Source: Sulfurovum sp. UBA5198 (GTDB taxonomy: Bacteria; Campylobacterota; Campylobacteria; Campylobacterales; Sulfurovaceae). Taken from it: DNA of 55,321 nucleotides. The position numbers and the translations under genes were made by a program. Position 1 is the stretch's first letter; every line of letters starts with the position of its first letter. Where the stretch lies: positions 1-55,321 of the forward strand of contig DHVW01000004.1 in the NCBI GenBank assembly GCA_002412865.1, read 5' to 3'. Below, piece after piece: positions 15,437 to 23,581 of the stretch. Below the pieces are notes generated by a model. It ran no database searches. It was not told where the DNA came from and saw nothing but the letters and a program-made list of their open reading frames with translations.

Positions 15437-16198
15437 ATGAAGTTATTGGGTAAAATTATTTTTTCAGCGGTGGTTGTTACATCTTTATCATGGTCGCAAA
15501 CCATAACGGTTGCAGCAGCAGCAAATCTAAAATATGCATTAGCAGATATAGCTAAAGAGTTTAAAAAGACATCAGGTATTGATGTCAAAATAATTACTGG
15601 TGCATCAGGAAAATTGACGCAACAAATCATGAGTGGAGCTCCGTTTGATGCACTGCTATCTGCTGATGTGGAGTATCCAGCAAAATTAGCAAAAGGTGGT
15701 TTTACAACAACTCCCGCTCAAGTTTATGCTTATGGAACACTTATTCTTTGGAGTGCGAATGGTGCTGATTTGTCAAAAGGGGTAGCAATGCTAGCTAATC
15801 CAAATGTCAAAAGAATAGCCATCGCAAATCCGAAAACTGCTCCATACGGTCAAGAGGCGATGAATTCTATGCGTTATTACAAAGTCGATAGTGTAGCACA
15901 ACCTAAATTTATCAATGGTGAATCAATTAATCAAGTAGCAACTTATGTGACTACCAAAGCAGTCGATGTGGGATTTATGGCAAAGTCAATAGTCTATGCT
16001 CCAGATATGAAAAATGTAGGCAAATGGGTAGAAGTTAATCCTGCTTCATACAATAAGATCGACCAAGCAATGGTAGGACTTAAAAATGGAAGTCCTGAAA
16101 ATCAGATAGCAACTAAGAAGTTTTTGAGATTTGTTATGTCAGCTAAAGCACAAGGTATCTTAAAAAATAATGGCTATGTCTTGCCATCAGAAAAGTAA
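15437..16198 (+). CDS. modA: Molybdate ABC transporter, periplasmic binding protein
   Basis: This encodes 253 residues with a signal peptide of about 20 residues. The mature protein starts QTITVAAAANLKYALADIAKEF, the hallmark of ModA. GASGKLTQQI and GAPFDALLSADVEYP supply oxyanion-binding Ser residues, and later come NPKTAPYGQEAM and the hinge and C-lobe. It captures molybdate (or tungstate) and delivers it to ModBC. AAAGGAC precedes the ATG. It is the first gene of modA-porin-modB-modC. Confidence 0.94.
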   Translation: MKLLGKIIFSAVVVTSLSWSQTITVAAAANLKYALADIAKEFKKTSGIDVKIITGASGKLTQQIMSGAPFDALLSADVEYPAKLAKGGFTTTPAQVYAYGTLILWSANGADLSKGVAMLANPNVKRIAIANPKTAPYGQEAMNSMRYYKVDSVAQPKFINGESINQVATYVTTKAVDVGFMAKSIVYAPDMKNVGKWVEVNPASYNKIDQAMVGLKNGSPENQIATKKFLRFVMSAKAQGILKNNGYVLPSEK

Positions 16199-16208
16199 GG
16201 AGGTTGCT

Positions 16209-17582
16209 ATGAGAAAATTGAGTTTAATCACCATGTTAGCTATGAGTTCAACACTTATGGCAAATGAATTAGCAACAGCACTAAGTGATGGCAAGTGGGA
16301 AAAGAGAATTAGAATGCAATATTTCTCAACGGATTGGGACGATAATAGTGTAACTGGTAAAAATGGCGCAGATGCAACTGGATTAGCGTTGGGTGGGAGC
16401 CTCTTGTATAAAACCGCCCCATTGTATGGATTTAGTGTTGGGCTTAGTGGATATACGACGCTCAATCCATTTCAGATGACAGACGAAGAAGATGGTGCAA
16501 CAGCAACCACAAGTGCTGATTTGTTTCGTAGGGCTGGAAGTGACAAGTTTTATGGTGATGGATACGCTGTGTTGGCTCAAAGCTACTTGCAATATGATAT
16601 AGGCAAGAGTAAAAGCAGATTTGGACGATTTTTGATGACAAATCCATGGATTGCACCAAACGATACCAAAATGATTCCTATTGTAGCCGAGGGGGTGGAA
16701 GTCATATCTAATGATATTGCTAACACAACATTTCAGTTTGACTATATGAATGGCTTTAAAGAGAGAGGTGCGATATACTTTGGCAATATGGCTGATGGAC
16801 TAGATGTCCCAAATGCTATTCGCTCACAGTACTCCACACACTATAATGCAGGAGATGATAGCAAGGGAGATTCGGCAGGAGTTTTTGTAGCTGGTATGAC
16901 TAATAAATCTATTGATGGATTAGAACTTCAAGCATGGGGTATGAAATGGAATGATTTGGTATCTCAAGCTAGAGTGGAGGCTAACTATGCTTTTGAGGCA
17001 GGAGATGTGATTATTGGACTAGGTGGACGATATATCCAGCAGTTTGATGATGGAGCAGGGGAGTTTATCAAACCAATAACGAATAATGGGGACAAAGACA
17101 ACAGTATCAATACTCATCTTGTTGCATTCAAAGCCACTGCTAATTATAAAGAGGCTAAGCTACTACTTGCTACTTCTAAAACCTCAGATAATGGTGACTT
17201 GATAGCTCCATGGCGTGGATTTCCAACAGATGGATACACTAGAAGTATGACGCAAACAGATTGGAATGCAGGAACTTCGGCATATAAAATCGGACTTGAT
17301 TATGATTTTTCAGCACTCAATGAGGGCTTAAGTACCAATCTTAGTTATAGTAAATATGATCGAGATGAGAGCAAGAAGCCATATAGTAGTGCAACAAATA
17401 GAGGATTTTCAAATGGTGATACTAAGCAATGGAACTTAGATTTGAGCCAAAAACTTTCAGGAAAATTTGAAGGTGTTGAGCTAAAAGCTAGATTTATGGA
17501 TCAAGCCAACAAGCCAACAATCGCTTATCCAAAAGAGACTTCAAATCAAGAGATAAGACTTGAACTTAATTATAGATTTTAG
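16209..17582 (+). CDS. Outer-membrane porin of the OprD/major outer-membrane type
   Basis: This encodes 457 residues from ATG 16209, with GGAGG ideally placed; the frame is open 13 codons further 5', overlapping modA. A signal peptide (MRKLSLITMLAMSSTLMA) is followed by FSTDWDDNSVTGKNGADATGLALGGSLLYKTAP, which is like the start of OprD-family and campylobacterial porins. Many amphipathic beta strands end in RLELNYRF with a terminal Phe. Placement between modA and modB, with short gaps on both sides, points to a channel expressed with the molybdate transporter. This would provide oxyanion passage through the outer membrane, though specificity cannot be read from sequence. Confidence 0.8.
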   Translation: MRKLSLITMLAMSSTLMANELATALSDGKWEKRIRMQYFSTDWDDNSVTGKNGADATGLALGGSLLYKTAPLYGFSVGLSGYTTLNPFQMTDEEDGATATTSADLFRRAGSDKFYGDGYAVLAQSYLQYDIGKSKSRFGRFLMTNPWIAPNDTKMIPIVAEGVEVISNDIANTTFQFDYMNGFKERGAIYFGNMADGLDVPNAIRSQYSTHYNAGDDSKGDSAGVFVAGMTNKSIDGLELQAWGMKWNDLVSQARVEANYAFEAGDVIIGLGGRYIQQFDDGAGEFIKPITNNGDKDNSINTHLVAFKATANYKEAKLLLATSKTSDNGDLIAPWRGFPTDGYTRSMTQTDWNAGTSAYKIGLDYDFSALNEGLSTNLSYSKYDRDESKKPYSSATNRGFSNGDTKQWNLDLSQKLSGKFEGVELKARFMDQANKPTIAYPKETSNQEIRLELNYRF

Positions 17583-17596
17583 ATTTAGGAAAATAG

Positions 17597-18274
17597 ATGG
17601 ATAACTCTTTTATAGAAACGATGGTGCTAACCTTTAAACTAGCATCTGTCACAACACTTATTTTACTGATTATTGGTATACCTATTGCGTCATTTTTGGC
17701 ATTTAGCAAGATGAGGTTTAAAGCGATTTTTGAAACTATCGTCTCTATGCCTTTAGTCTTGCCTCCCTCTGTGCTTGGCTTTTATCTACTTATTGCTTTT
17801 AGTCCCGTTTCAACCATCGGTGCATTTCTAAAAGAAAATGGTATAAATCTAGCGTTTAGTTTCGAGGGGCTTGTGATAGGTTCGGTGCTATTTAGTTTGC
17901 CATTTATGGTTCACCCTGTACAGTCAGCACTCTCACAGATTCCATCAAACATATTTGAAGCGTCATATACTCTAGGCAAATCAAAACTCAAAACAATGCT
18001 AAGAGTGGTTTTGCCAATGGTAAAGCACGGACTTATCTCAGGAATGGTTCTTGCGTTCGCTCATACAGTTGGGGAGTTTGGAGTTATTCTTATGATAGGT
18101 GGTAATATCCCTGGTGAGACGAGAGTAGCTAGTATCGCTATCTATGATGAGGTAGAATCACTCAATTATGCTCTTGCTCATCAGTACGCTTTGAGTCTAT
18201 TTGTAGTTACTTTTTCTATTTTACTGCTTGTCTATACGCTTAATAAAAAATCCCTACAAGGGCTTAGCAGATGA
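17597..18274 (+). CDS. modB: Molybdate ABC transporter, permease
   Basis: This encodes 225 residues with about five membrane helices. The ABC permease EAA loop is visible as EASYTLGKSKLKTMLRVVLP-M at about residues 120-141. After it, HTVGEFGVILMIGGNIPGETR is strongly typical of ModB. It forms the membrane channel and couples to ModC. Its last 4 nt overlap the modC start, implying translational coupling. Confidence 0.94.
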   Translation: MDNSFIETMVLTFKLASVTTLILLIIGIPIASFLAFSKMRFKAIFETIVSMPLVLPPSVLGFYLLIAFSPVSTIGAFLKENGINLAFSFEGLVIGSVLFSLPFMVHPVQSALSQIPSNIFEASYTLGKSKLKTMLRVVLPMVKHGLISGMVLAFAHTVGEFGVILMIGGNIPGETRVASIAIYDEVESLNYALAHQYALSLFVVTFSILLLVYTLNKKSLQGLSR

Positions 18275-19044
18275 TAGATATAGATGTACATATAGAGCTT
18301 GATGGAGCAGAGGGAGATATAGAAGCTCATTATAAACTAGCGATAAAAAAAGGCGAATTTATCACTCTATTTGGTGCATCAGGTGCTGGAAAGACTACGC
18401 TACTACGGATACTAGCAGGGCTTGAAACACCAAAGGGTGGTGTGATAACAGTGGATAATGAAATCTGGTTCGATAGTAGCAAAAAAATAAACTTACCTCC
18501 ACAAAAAAGAAGCATAGGTTTTGTATTTCAAGACTATGCACTATTTCCCACTATGAGCGTGAGAGAAAATCTACTATATGCCAATAAACAAGCAGACATA
18601 GACGGACTCCTCGCTATGATGGAGCTAACAAGCCTAGCAAGCACAAAACCACAAGCACTCTCAGGCGGACAAAAACAACGAGTTGCCCTGGCTAGAGCAT
18701 TAGCCAGAGAGCCAAAGATACTTCTGCTAGATGAGCCATTATCAGCCCTAGATAACGCCATGAGAGCCAAACTCCAAGAAGAGCTTACAATGATACACGA
18801 TAAGCTACATATCACTACGCTTCTCGTGAGTCATGATATAGATGAAGCTAGCAGACTAAGCGATAGGGTGGCACTCATTGATAGTGGTGTGATAACAAAA
18901 ATAGACATACCCAATATAATTTTCCCTGTAAACAAAACAGTAGCAAAAATTATAGCTAAAGAGGGCAATAAAATCACGCTTGAGCTTTTAGATGATGATT
19001 TGGCTAGATTTGAGATTGGTAGTGAAATGTCTATCGCATTTTGA
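18271..19044 (+). CDS. modC: Molybdate ABC transporter, ATPase
   Basis: This encodes 257 residues. Walker A is GASGAGKT (about 35-42), the Q-loop is in FVFQDYALFP, the ABC signature is LSGGQKQR, Walker B is ILLLDEP, and the H-loop is in LLVSHDIDEA. Full-length ModC proteins of about 350 residues carry a C-terminal Mop domain. Here only about 40 residues follow the ATPase core, so this is a short ModC without a regulatory Mop domain. Molybdate sensing would then rest on ModE. Confidence 0.92.
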   Translation: MIDIDVHIELDGAEGDIEAHYKLAIKKGEFITLFGASGAGKTTLLRILAGLETPKGGVITVDNEIWFDSSKKINLPPQKRSIGFVFQDYALFPTMSVRENLLYANKQADIDGLLAMMELTSLASTKPQALSGGQKQRVALARALAREPKILLLDEPLSALDNAMRAKLQEELTMIHDKLHITTLLVSHDIDEASRLSDRVALIDSGVITKIDIPNIIFPVNKTVAKIIAKEGNKITLELLDDDLARFEIGSEMSIAF

Positions 19045-19084
19045 GGTATAATATCAAAAATAAAAATGCCAAAAAGACAATCAC

Positions 19085-19438
19085 TTGAAAAAACCAATTA
19101 AAGCTATATTCTTTATCGTACTCATCATTATCGAACTACTTGCATTCAAGGGCAACGATACGCTCAATATAACCCTAGGGTGGGATAAGCTAAATCACGG
19201 TGTAGCGTTTATGGTTTTGTATATCTTGCTCTCTTTTGCATCAAAGAGGTTAAACACAACTGCCAAAGTTTTATTACTTTTAGTGTTTGCTTTTCAGATA
19301 GAGATTGTGCAGTACTTCTTGCCATATCGAGAGTTTTCACTGCTTGATGTGGTAGCTGATATGATTGGCGTTGGGCTTGGGTATCTATTTTGGCATACAG
19401 CAGGCGTTAAACTAGTTAAGCAAAGTGATATTGTATAA
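19085..19438 (+). CDS. VanZ-like membrane protein
   Basis: This encodes 117 residues with three or four hydrophobic helices. WDKLNHGVAFMVLYILLS and QIEIVQYFLPYREFSLLDVVADMIG are the two characteristic stretches of the VanZ family. VanZ itself gives low-level teicoplanin resistance, but most family members have no known role. The start is TTG 19085, since no ATG occurs before the first conserved block; the ribosome binding site is weak. It lies between modC and pglF on the same strand, and its own coding end contains TATAAT (19434-19439) that might serve pglF. Confidence 0.75.
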   Translation: MKKPIKAIFFIVLIIIELLAFKGNDTLNITLGWDKLNHGVAFMVLYILLSFASKRLNTTAKVLLLLVFAFQIEIVQYFLPYREFSLLDVVADMIGVGLGYLFWHTAGVKLVKQSDIV

Positions 19439-19478
19439 TACCAAATCTTAATAATTGGTTTTGGAATGGTAAAAAAAT

Positions 19479-21227
19479 ATGATTAAAAATTTGCAAAATA
19501 TTGACAAAAGATTTCTCAATATAATTGCTATTATAGTTCTTACCTTTGCTAGTTTTGGTTGGATATTTTTTGTTACTCATAAGAGCTGGAACTTTATCTG
19601 GCTTCCAGTGTGGGTGATTATCGCTGTTAGAATTTTGGCATCAGTGCTGTTATTTCGTGATTATTCTCTCTCGTGGTCAAAAGCTACACAAAAGAGCTTT
19701 TTGCTCAAAAGTATAGTTTTTATTGCTGCTTTTGCTATTTATATGCCATTTTTTTATAAGAAAATACCTATATCGTTTATGCTCTCTGAGCTTTTTGTCT
19801 TTATATTTTTTATAAATCTTGCGATGTATAGCTATTATTTTGCTAGAAATATGGGTGCTACAAAGACAAAATCAGTAGTGATATATGGTGCAGGAAGTGC
19901 AGGCATGAAGATATATAGCGAAATAAAAGAGAGTAGCTACAAGATTGAATGTTTTATAGATGACAGTAAATCGTTACAAAATCGCTCCATTGATGGTGTT
20001 CGTATCATATCATTAGAGAGATACAAAGCTAGAAATATGGGTACAGTGCGAGATTTACTAGTAATTGCGATGCCCTCGGCATCCATAGAGCAAACAGCGT
20101 ATATTTATGAAAATCTATCATCAGTATTTGATTCCATTAAGGTGCTGCCATCACTCAAAGAGATGCTACTGGAAGGGGATTACAGTAAGCAACTCAAAGA
20201 TATATCCGTAGAGGATTTGCTAGCTAGACACCCAAAAGATTTAGACAAAAGTCTAATAGGTGAGTTTGTCAAAGATAAAGTAGTGCTTATCACTGGAGCA
20301 GGTGGCAGTATAGGCAGTGAGATTGCTAGGCAATGTGCGTCATTTGGTGCTAAGAAGCTTATTTTGTTAGACCATAGCGAATATAATCTATACGCTATAG
20401 CAGAAGAGCTAAAGGGGATAGACAAAGCTCTTGTAATGCAATCGGTAGTAAATTTAAGCTCATTAGAGAATACATTTGCTATCCATAGACCTGATATTGT
20501 ACTTCACGCAGCTGCATACAAGCATGTGCCACTTGTAGAAGAGAACATAAGTGAAGCTATAATAAATAATGTCATAGGCACAAAAAATACCATAGATATG
20601 GCTATTAAATACAGTGTCGCTAAATTCGTCCTAATTTCCACAGATAAAGCAGTTCGCCCAACCAATGTGATGGGAACAACAAAGCGAATATGTGAGCTGT
20701 ATGTCCAAAATGTAGAGCGAAGAGATACGCAAATAGTAGCTGTTAGGTTTGGTAATGTATTGGGGAGCAGTGGAAGCGTAATACCAAAGTTCAAAGCACA
20801 AATCGAGGCAGGTGGACCAGTCACAGTTACTGATCCAAATATAACTAGATATTTTATGCTAATTCCTGAAGCGTGTGAACTGGTATTACAAGCAGCTACT
20901 TTGGGACAAGGCGGAGAAATATTTATCCTAGATATGGGAGAGCCTATACGGATAGTTGATTTAGCCAAAAAGATGATAGAGCTTAGTGGCAAAAAAGATA
21001 TAAAGATAGAGTTCACAGGGCTTAGAGTTGGTGAGAAATTGTATGAAGAGCTACTCATAGATGATAGCGATGCTCATACGCAGTATGAATCAATCACAGT
21101 AGCTGCGCGAACTGATTATCAAATAGATAAACTTGACGGTGACATAGAAAAGCTATTGAATTCTAATGACAAATTGGCTATTTTAAAAGAAATAGTGCCA
21201 GAATTTAATCATCAGCTAAACAGTTAA
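19479..21227 (+). CDS. pglF: UDP-GlcNAc 4,6-dehydratase, membrane-bound (PglF-type)
   Basis: This encodes 582 residues. Four N-terminal membrane helices (about 10-130) are followed by a Rossmann-like segment (VVIYGAGSAGMKIYSE) and then the short-chain dehydrogenase domain with NAD site ITGAGGSIGSEIA. The active-site region is ISTDKAVRPTNVMGTTKR, in which the usual Tyr of YxxxK is replaced by Met, as in FlaA1/PglF enzymes. It makes the 4-keto-6-deoxy sugar that leads to bacillosamine, the first sugar of the N-glycan. The gene is followed 8 nt later by pglB. Confidence 0.9.
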   Translation: MIKNLQNIDKRFLNIIAIIVLTFASFGWIFFVTHKSWNFIWLPVWVIIAVRILASVLLFRDYSLSWSKATQKSFLLKSIVFIAAFAIYMPFFYKKIPISFMLSELFVFIFFINLAMYSYYFARNMGATKTKSVVIYGAGSAGMKIYSEIKESSYKIECFIDDSKSLQNRSIDGVRIISLERYKARNMGTVRDLLVIAMPSASIEQTAYIYENLSSVFDSIKVLPSLKEMLLEGDYSKQLKDISVEDLLARHPKDLDKSLIGEFVKDKVVLITGAGGSIGSEIARQCASFGAKKLILLDHSEYNLYAIAEELKGIDKALVMQSVVNLSSLENTFAIHRPDIVLHAAAYKHVPLVEENISEAIINNVIGTKNTIDMAIKYSVAKFVLISTDKAVRPTNVMGTTKRICELYVQNVERRDTQIVAVRFGNVLGSSGSVIPKFKAQIEAGGPVTVTDPNITRYFMLIPEACELVLQAATLGQGGEIFILDMGEPIRIVDLAKKMIELSGKKDIKIEFTGLRVGEKLYEELLIDDSDAHTQYESITVAARTDYQIDKLDGDIEKLLNSNDKLAILKEIVPEFNHQLNS

Positions 21228-21235
21228 GGAAACTA

Positions 21236-23440
21236 ATGAAAACAGTAAAAATAGAGAAAAAAGAGATTTCTACAAAAACACTTATAGTGTTAATAACCAT
21301 AGCATATATGTTTAGTGTCTTAGTGCGAATGATATGGGTAGTAATGAATTCAGGTGACCCATCAATGCTATGGAATAATGAGCTGATACTCACAACAAAT
21401 GATGGCTATTATTTTGCCAGCGGTGTACAAAATATATTAGATGGTTCACATGAGTTTAATCCACGAATGTGGACGATATGGAATCAAGGCACAATACTAT
21501 TTAGTGCCTTACTTGTATGGATCTCTCCGTTTTCACTCGAGACCACTCTCTTTTATATGCCGGTTTTTTTATCATCTATTATTGTTATTCCACTTGTGCT
21601 TATAGGAAACCTTTACGGCAAGCCGTTCTGGGGACTAAGTGCTGCACTTTTAGGGGCTATTGCGTATAGCTATTACAACCGTACTATGGCAGGGTATTAC
21701 GATACAGATATGTTCTCTATATGGCTACCTGTTTTTGCACTATACTTTATGCTACGGAGTATCGAAAAATCATCATGGAATATGCTTTTTTACGCTTCTA
21801 TTATTCTGGTCTTTTATGCATTTGTTTATACTTCTAGCAAGGGAGTTATATTTGGATTAGGATTATCATATATAGCTTACAAGCTATGGTATCATAGAAA
21901 TGAAGAGTTTACATATAAAGCTCTTATTTTGCTTATTGTTGCACTTATGCCATTTGGAGATATGACGACGCCATATGAGTATCCGTACGGATTTTTGGTT
22001 CAATTATTTGCATTAGTTGCACTATATCTTATATTTAAAAGTAAAGAATTTTCACGCAAATCCCTAATCATAGCTTCAGCACTAGCTTTTATAGTCTTGC
22101 TTTATTTTGGTAATATATTTGGTATTATATCTTCTAAAATACTTAGTTACACAGCAAAAGAAAATACAAATCTTGGCTTACACTTTTTCGGGGTAATACA
22201 CACAGTTCAAGAGGCTTCTGGTATCGACTTTATGACATTTGCTAACCGTATTAGTGGCTCTATATATGGGCTTGTGCTAGCTATTATCGGGTATGGAATT
22301 TTGGTATATAGGCACAGACCTTTTTTAATCGCCTTACCTCTTTTGGGTATTGGTTCTTTTGCACTTATTGGTGGGCTTAGATTTACTGTTTATGCTACTC
22401 CTATCGCTGCTCTTGGAGCATCTTATTTCATATTTTACATATCAGAACGCATTGTAGCAAAAGGGAGAAAGATAGCATTTATAGCAGTATCTATTACCAT
22501 TTTGCTAATACCAAACATCTATCATGTTTTTGAGTATGATATGCCAACCGTTCTAACGCATAACGAAATAGCAGATCTAGAAAAACTAAGAGCAATATCA
22601 AGTTCAAACGATGTAACAGTAACTTGGTGGGATTATGGCTATCCTGTGTGGTTTTATAGTGGTACAAGTACGCTAATAGACGGTGGCAAGCATCACCATG
22701 AAAACTTTGTAGTCTCACAAGCCTTGCTTACGACATCACCTATATTAGCGTCCAATTTGCTAATATCAGCAACAGATGAGTATTATAAATTTGTCGATGT
22801 GATGAAAAAATCATTTACTAGCAAGGCCAACAGTGAAGAGCAAAAACAAGCCGAACTTTATAAAAAACTAGGCAGTAGCGACGGTATCGATTTACTGTTT
22901 AAAAATGGTCAGCCGAACCAGCTAGATAGTCGCACCCTATTAGCTTCACTAGAAAGCAAGGACTATAAATTACCACCAAAAAGTCGTGATATATATCTAT
23001 ATCTACCATATAGAATGCTAGAGCTTATTCCTGTTATTGCTCAGTTTTCTGATATTGATTTGGAAAGCGGAGCCAGCACTAGAGATAGAGTTTTGTATAC
23101 AGCAAAAGTAGTCAAGCAAGATGGTAGTATGGTTACACTTGATAATGGTATTGTCATAAACACAGAAAGTGGGATGATAGATATAAATAGCCAAAAACTA
23201 CAAGCAAAAACACTTATAATGGCATCAAAAGATAGTAGCAAAAATCAGGCACAGAAGTATGACGATAATGGTGAATATGCTATTGTGTATATGGAGCAAT
23301 ATGGACAATTTGCAGTGATGGATATTGATACTTTTAACTCTATTTATACCCAGATGTTTATGATTGGGAATTATGACAAGAGCCGTTTTGAGCTAGTTGT
23401 GTCATCTCCATATTCAAAGATATACAAGCTCAAGCAGTAA
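21236..23440 (+). CDS. pglB: Bacterial oligosaccharyltransferase PglB (STT3 family)
   Basis: This encodes 734 residues. About 13 membrane helices make up the first 430 residues, followed by a periplasmic C-terminal domain. The STT3 signature WWDYG is at residues 464-468. The loop YYDTDMFSIWLP near residue 152 carries the DxD-like metal-binding motif, and an early Asp lies in TNDGYYFASG. PglB transfers the lipid-linked glycan to Asn in D/E-x-N-x-S/T sequons in the periplasm. It is slightly longer than the C. jejuni protein (713). Pairing with pglF without other pgl genes here implies that the rest of the pathway is elsewhere. Confidence 0.93.
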   Translation: MKTVKIEKKEISTKTLIVLITIAYMFSVLVRMIWVVMNSGDPSMLWNNELILTTNDGYYFASGVQNILDGSHEFNPRMWTIWNQGTILFSALLVWISPFSLETTLFYMPVFLSSIIVIPLVLIGNLYGKPFWGLSAALLGAIAYSYYNRTMAGYYDTDMFSIWLPVFALYFMLRSIEKSSWNMLFYASIILVFYAFVYTSSKGVIFGLGLSYIAYKLWYHRNEEFTYKALILLIVALMPFGDMTTPYEYPYGFLVQLFALVALYLIFKSKEFSRKSLIIASALAFIVLLYFGNIFGIISSKILSYTAKENTNLGLHFFGVIHTVQEASGIDFMTFANRISGSIYGLVLAIIGYGILVYRHRPFLIALPLLGIGSFALIGGLRFTVYATPIAALGASYFIFYISERIVAKGRKIAFIAVSITILLIPNIYHVFEYDMPTVLTHNEIADLEKLRAISSSNDVTVTWWDYGYPVWFYSGTSTLIDGGKHHHENFVVSQALLTTSPILASNLLISATDEYYKFVDVMKKSFTSKANSEEQKQAELYKKLGSSDGIDLLFKNGQPNQLDSRTLLASLESKDYKLPPKSRDIYLYLPYRMLELIPVIAQFSDIDLESGASTRDRVLYTAKVVKQDGSMVTLDNGIVINTESGMIDINSQKLQAKTLIMASKDSSKNQAQKYDDNGEYAIVYMEQYGQFAVMDIDTFNSIYTQMFMIGNYDKSRFELVVSSPYSKIYKLKQ

Positions 23441-23485
23441 GCCTAGGTCATTTTTTGGTATAATTGCACATATGATTTCTATAAT

Positions 23486-23547
23486 CGTGGCTAGCCACGA
23501 GGGCTGTCTGCCGAAGACCTAATTTTGAGCTTTGCTTGAAATTTGAG
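23486..23547 (+). repeat. Structured intergenic repeat, copy B (upstream of gltX)
   Basis: A perfect 14-nt palindrome CGTGGCTAGCCACG (23486-23499) is followed by the core GGCTGTCTGCCGAAGACC (GTCT 23506-23509 with AGAC 23515-23518). Then comes a hairpin AATTTTGAGC-TTT-GCTTGAAATT (23521-23543) and TTGAG. Its core is identical to copy A through TAATTTT. TATAAT at 23459-23464 lies upstream, so the repeat would fall in the 5' leader of the gltX mRNA. Confidence 0.75.
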
Positions 23548-23581
23548 AATTAGCAAATAATATATTTTACAAAGGTTTTTT

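Noticed and set aside
20504..21058. 184-codon open frame antisense to pglF
   Set aside because: Composition mirrors the pglF codons; no start context or family resemblance.
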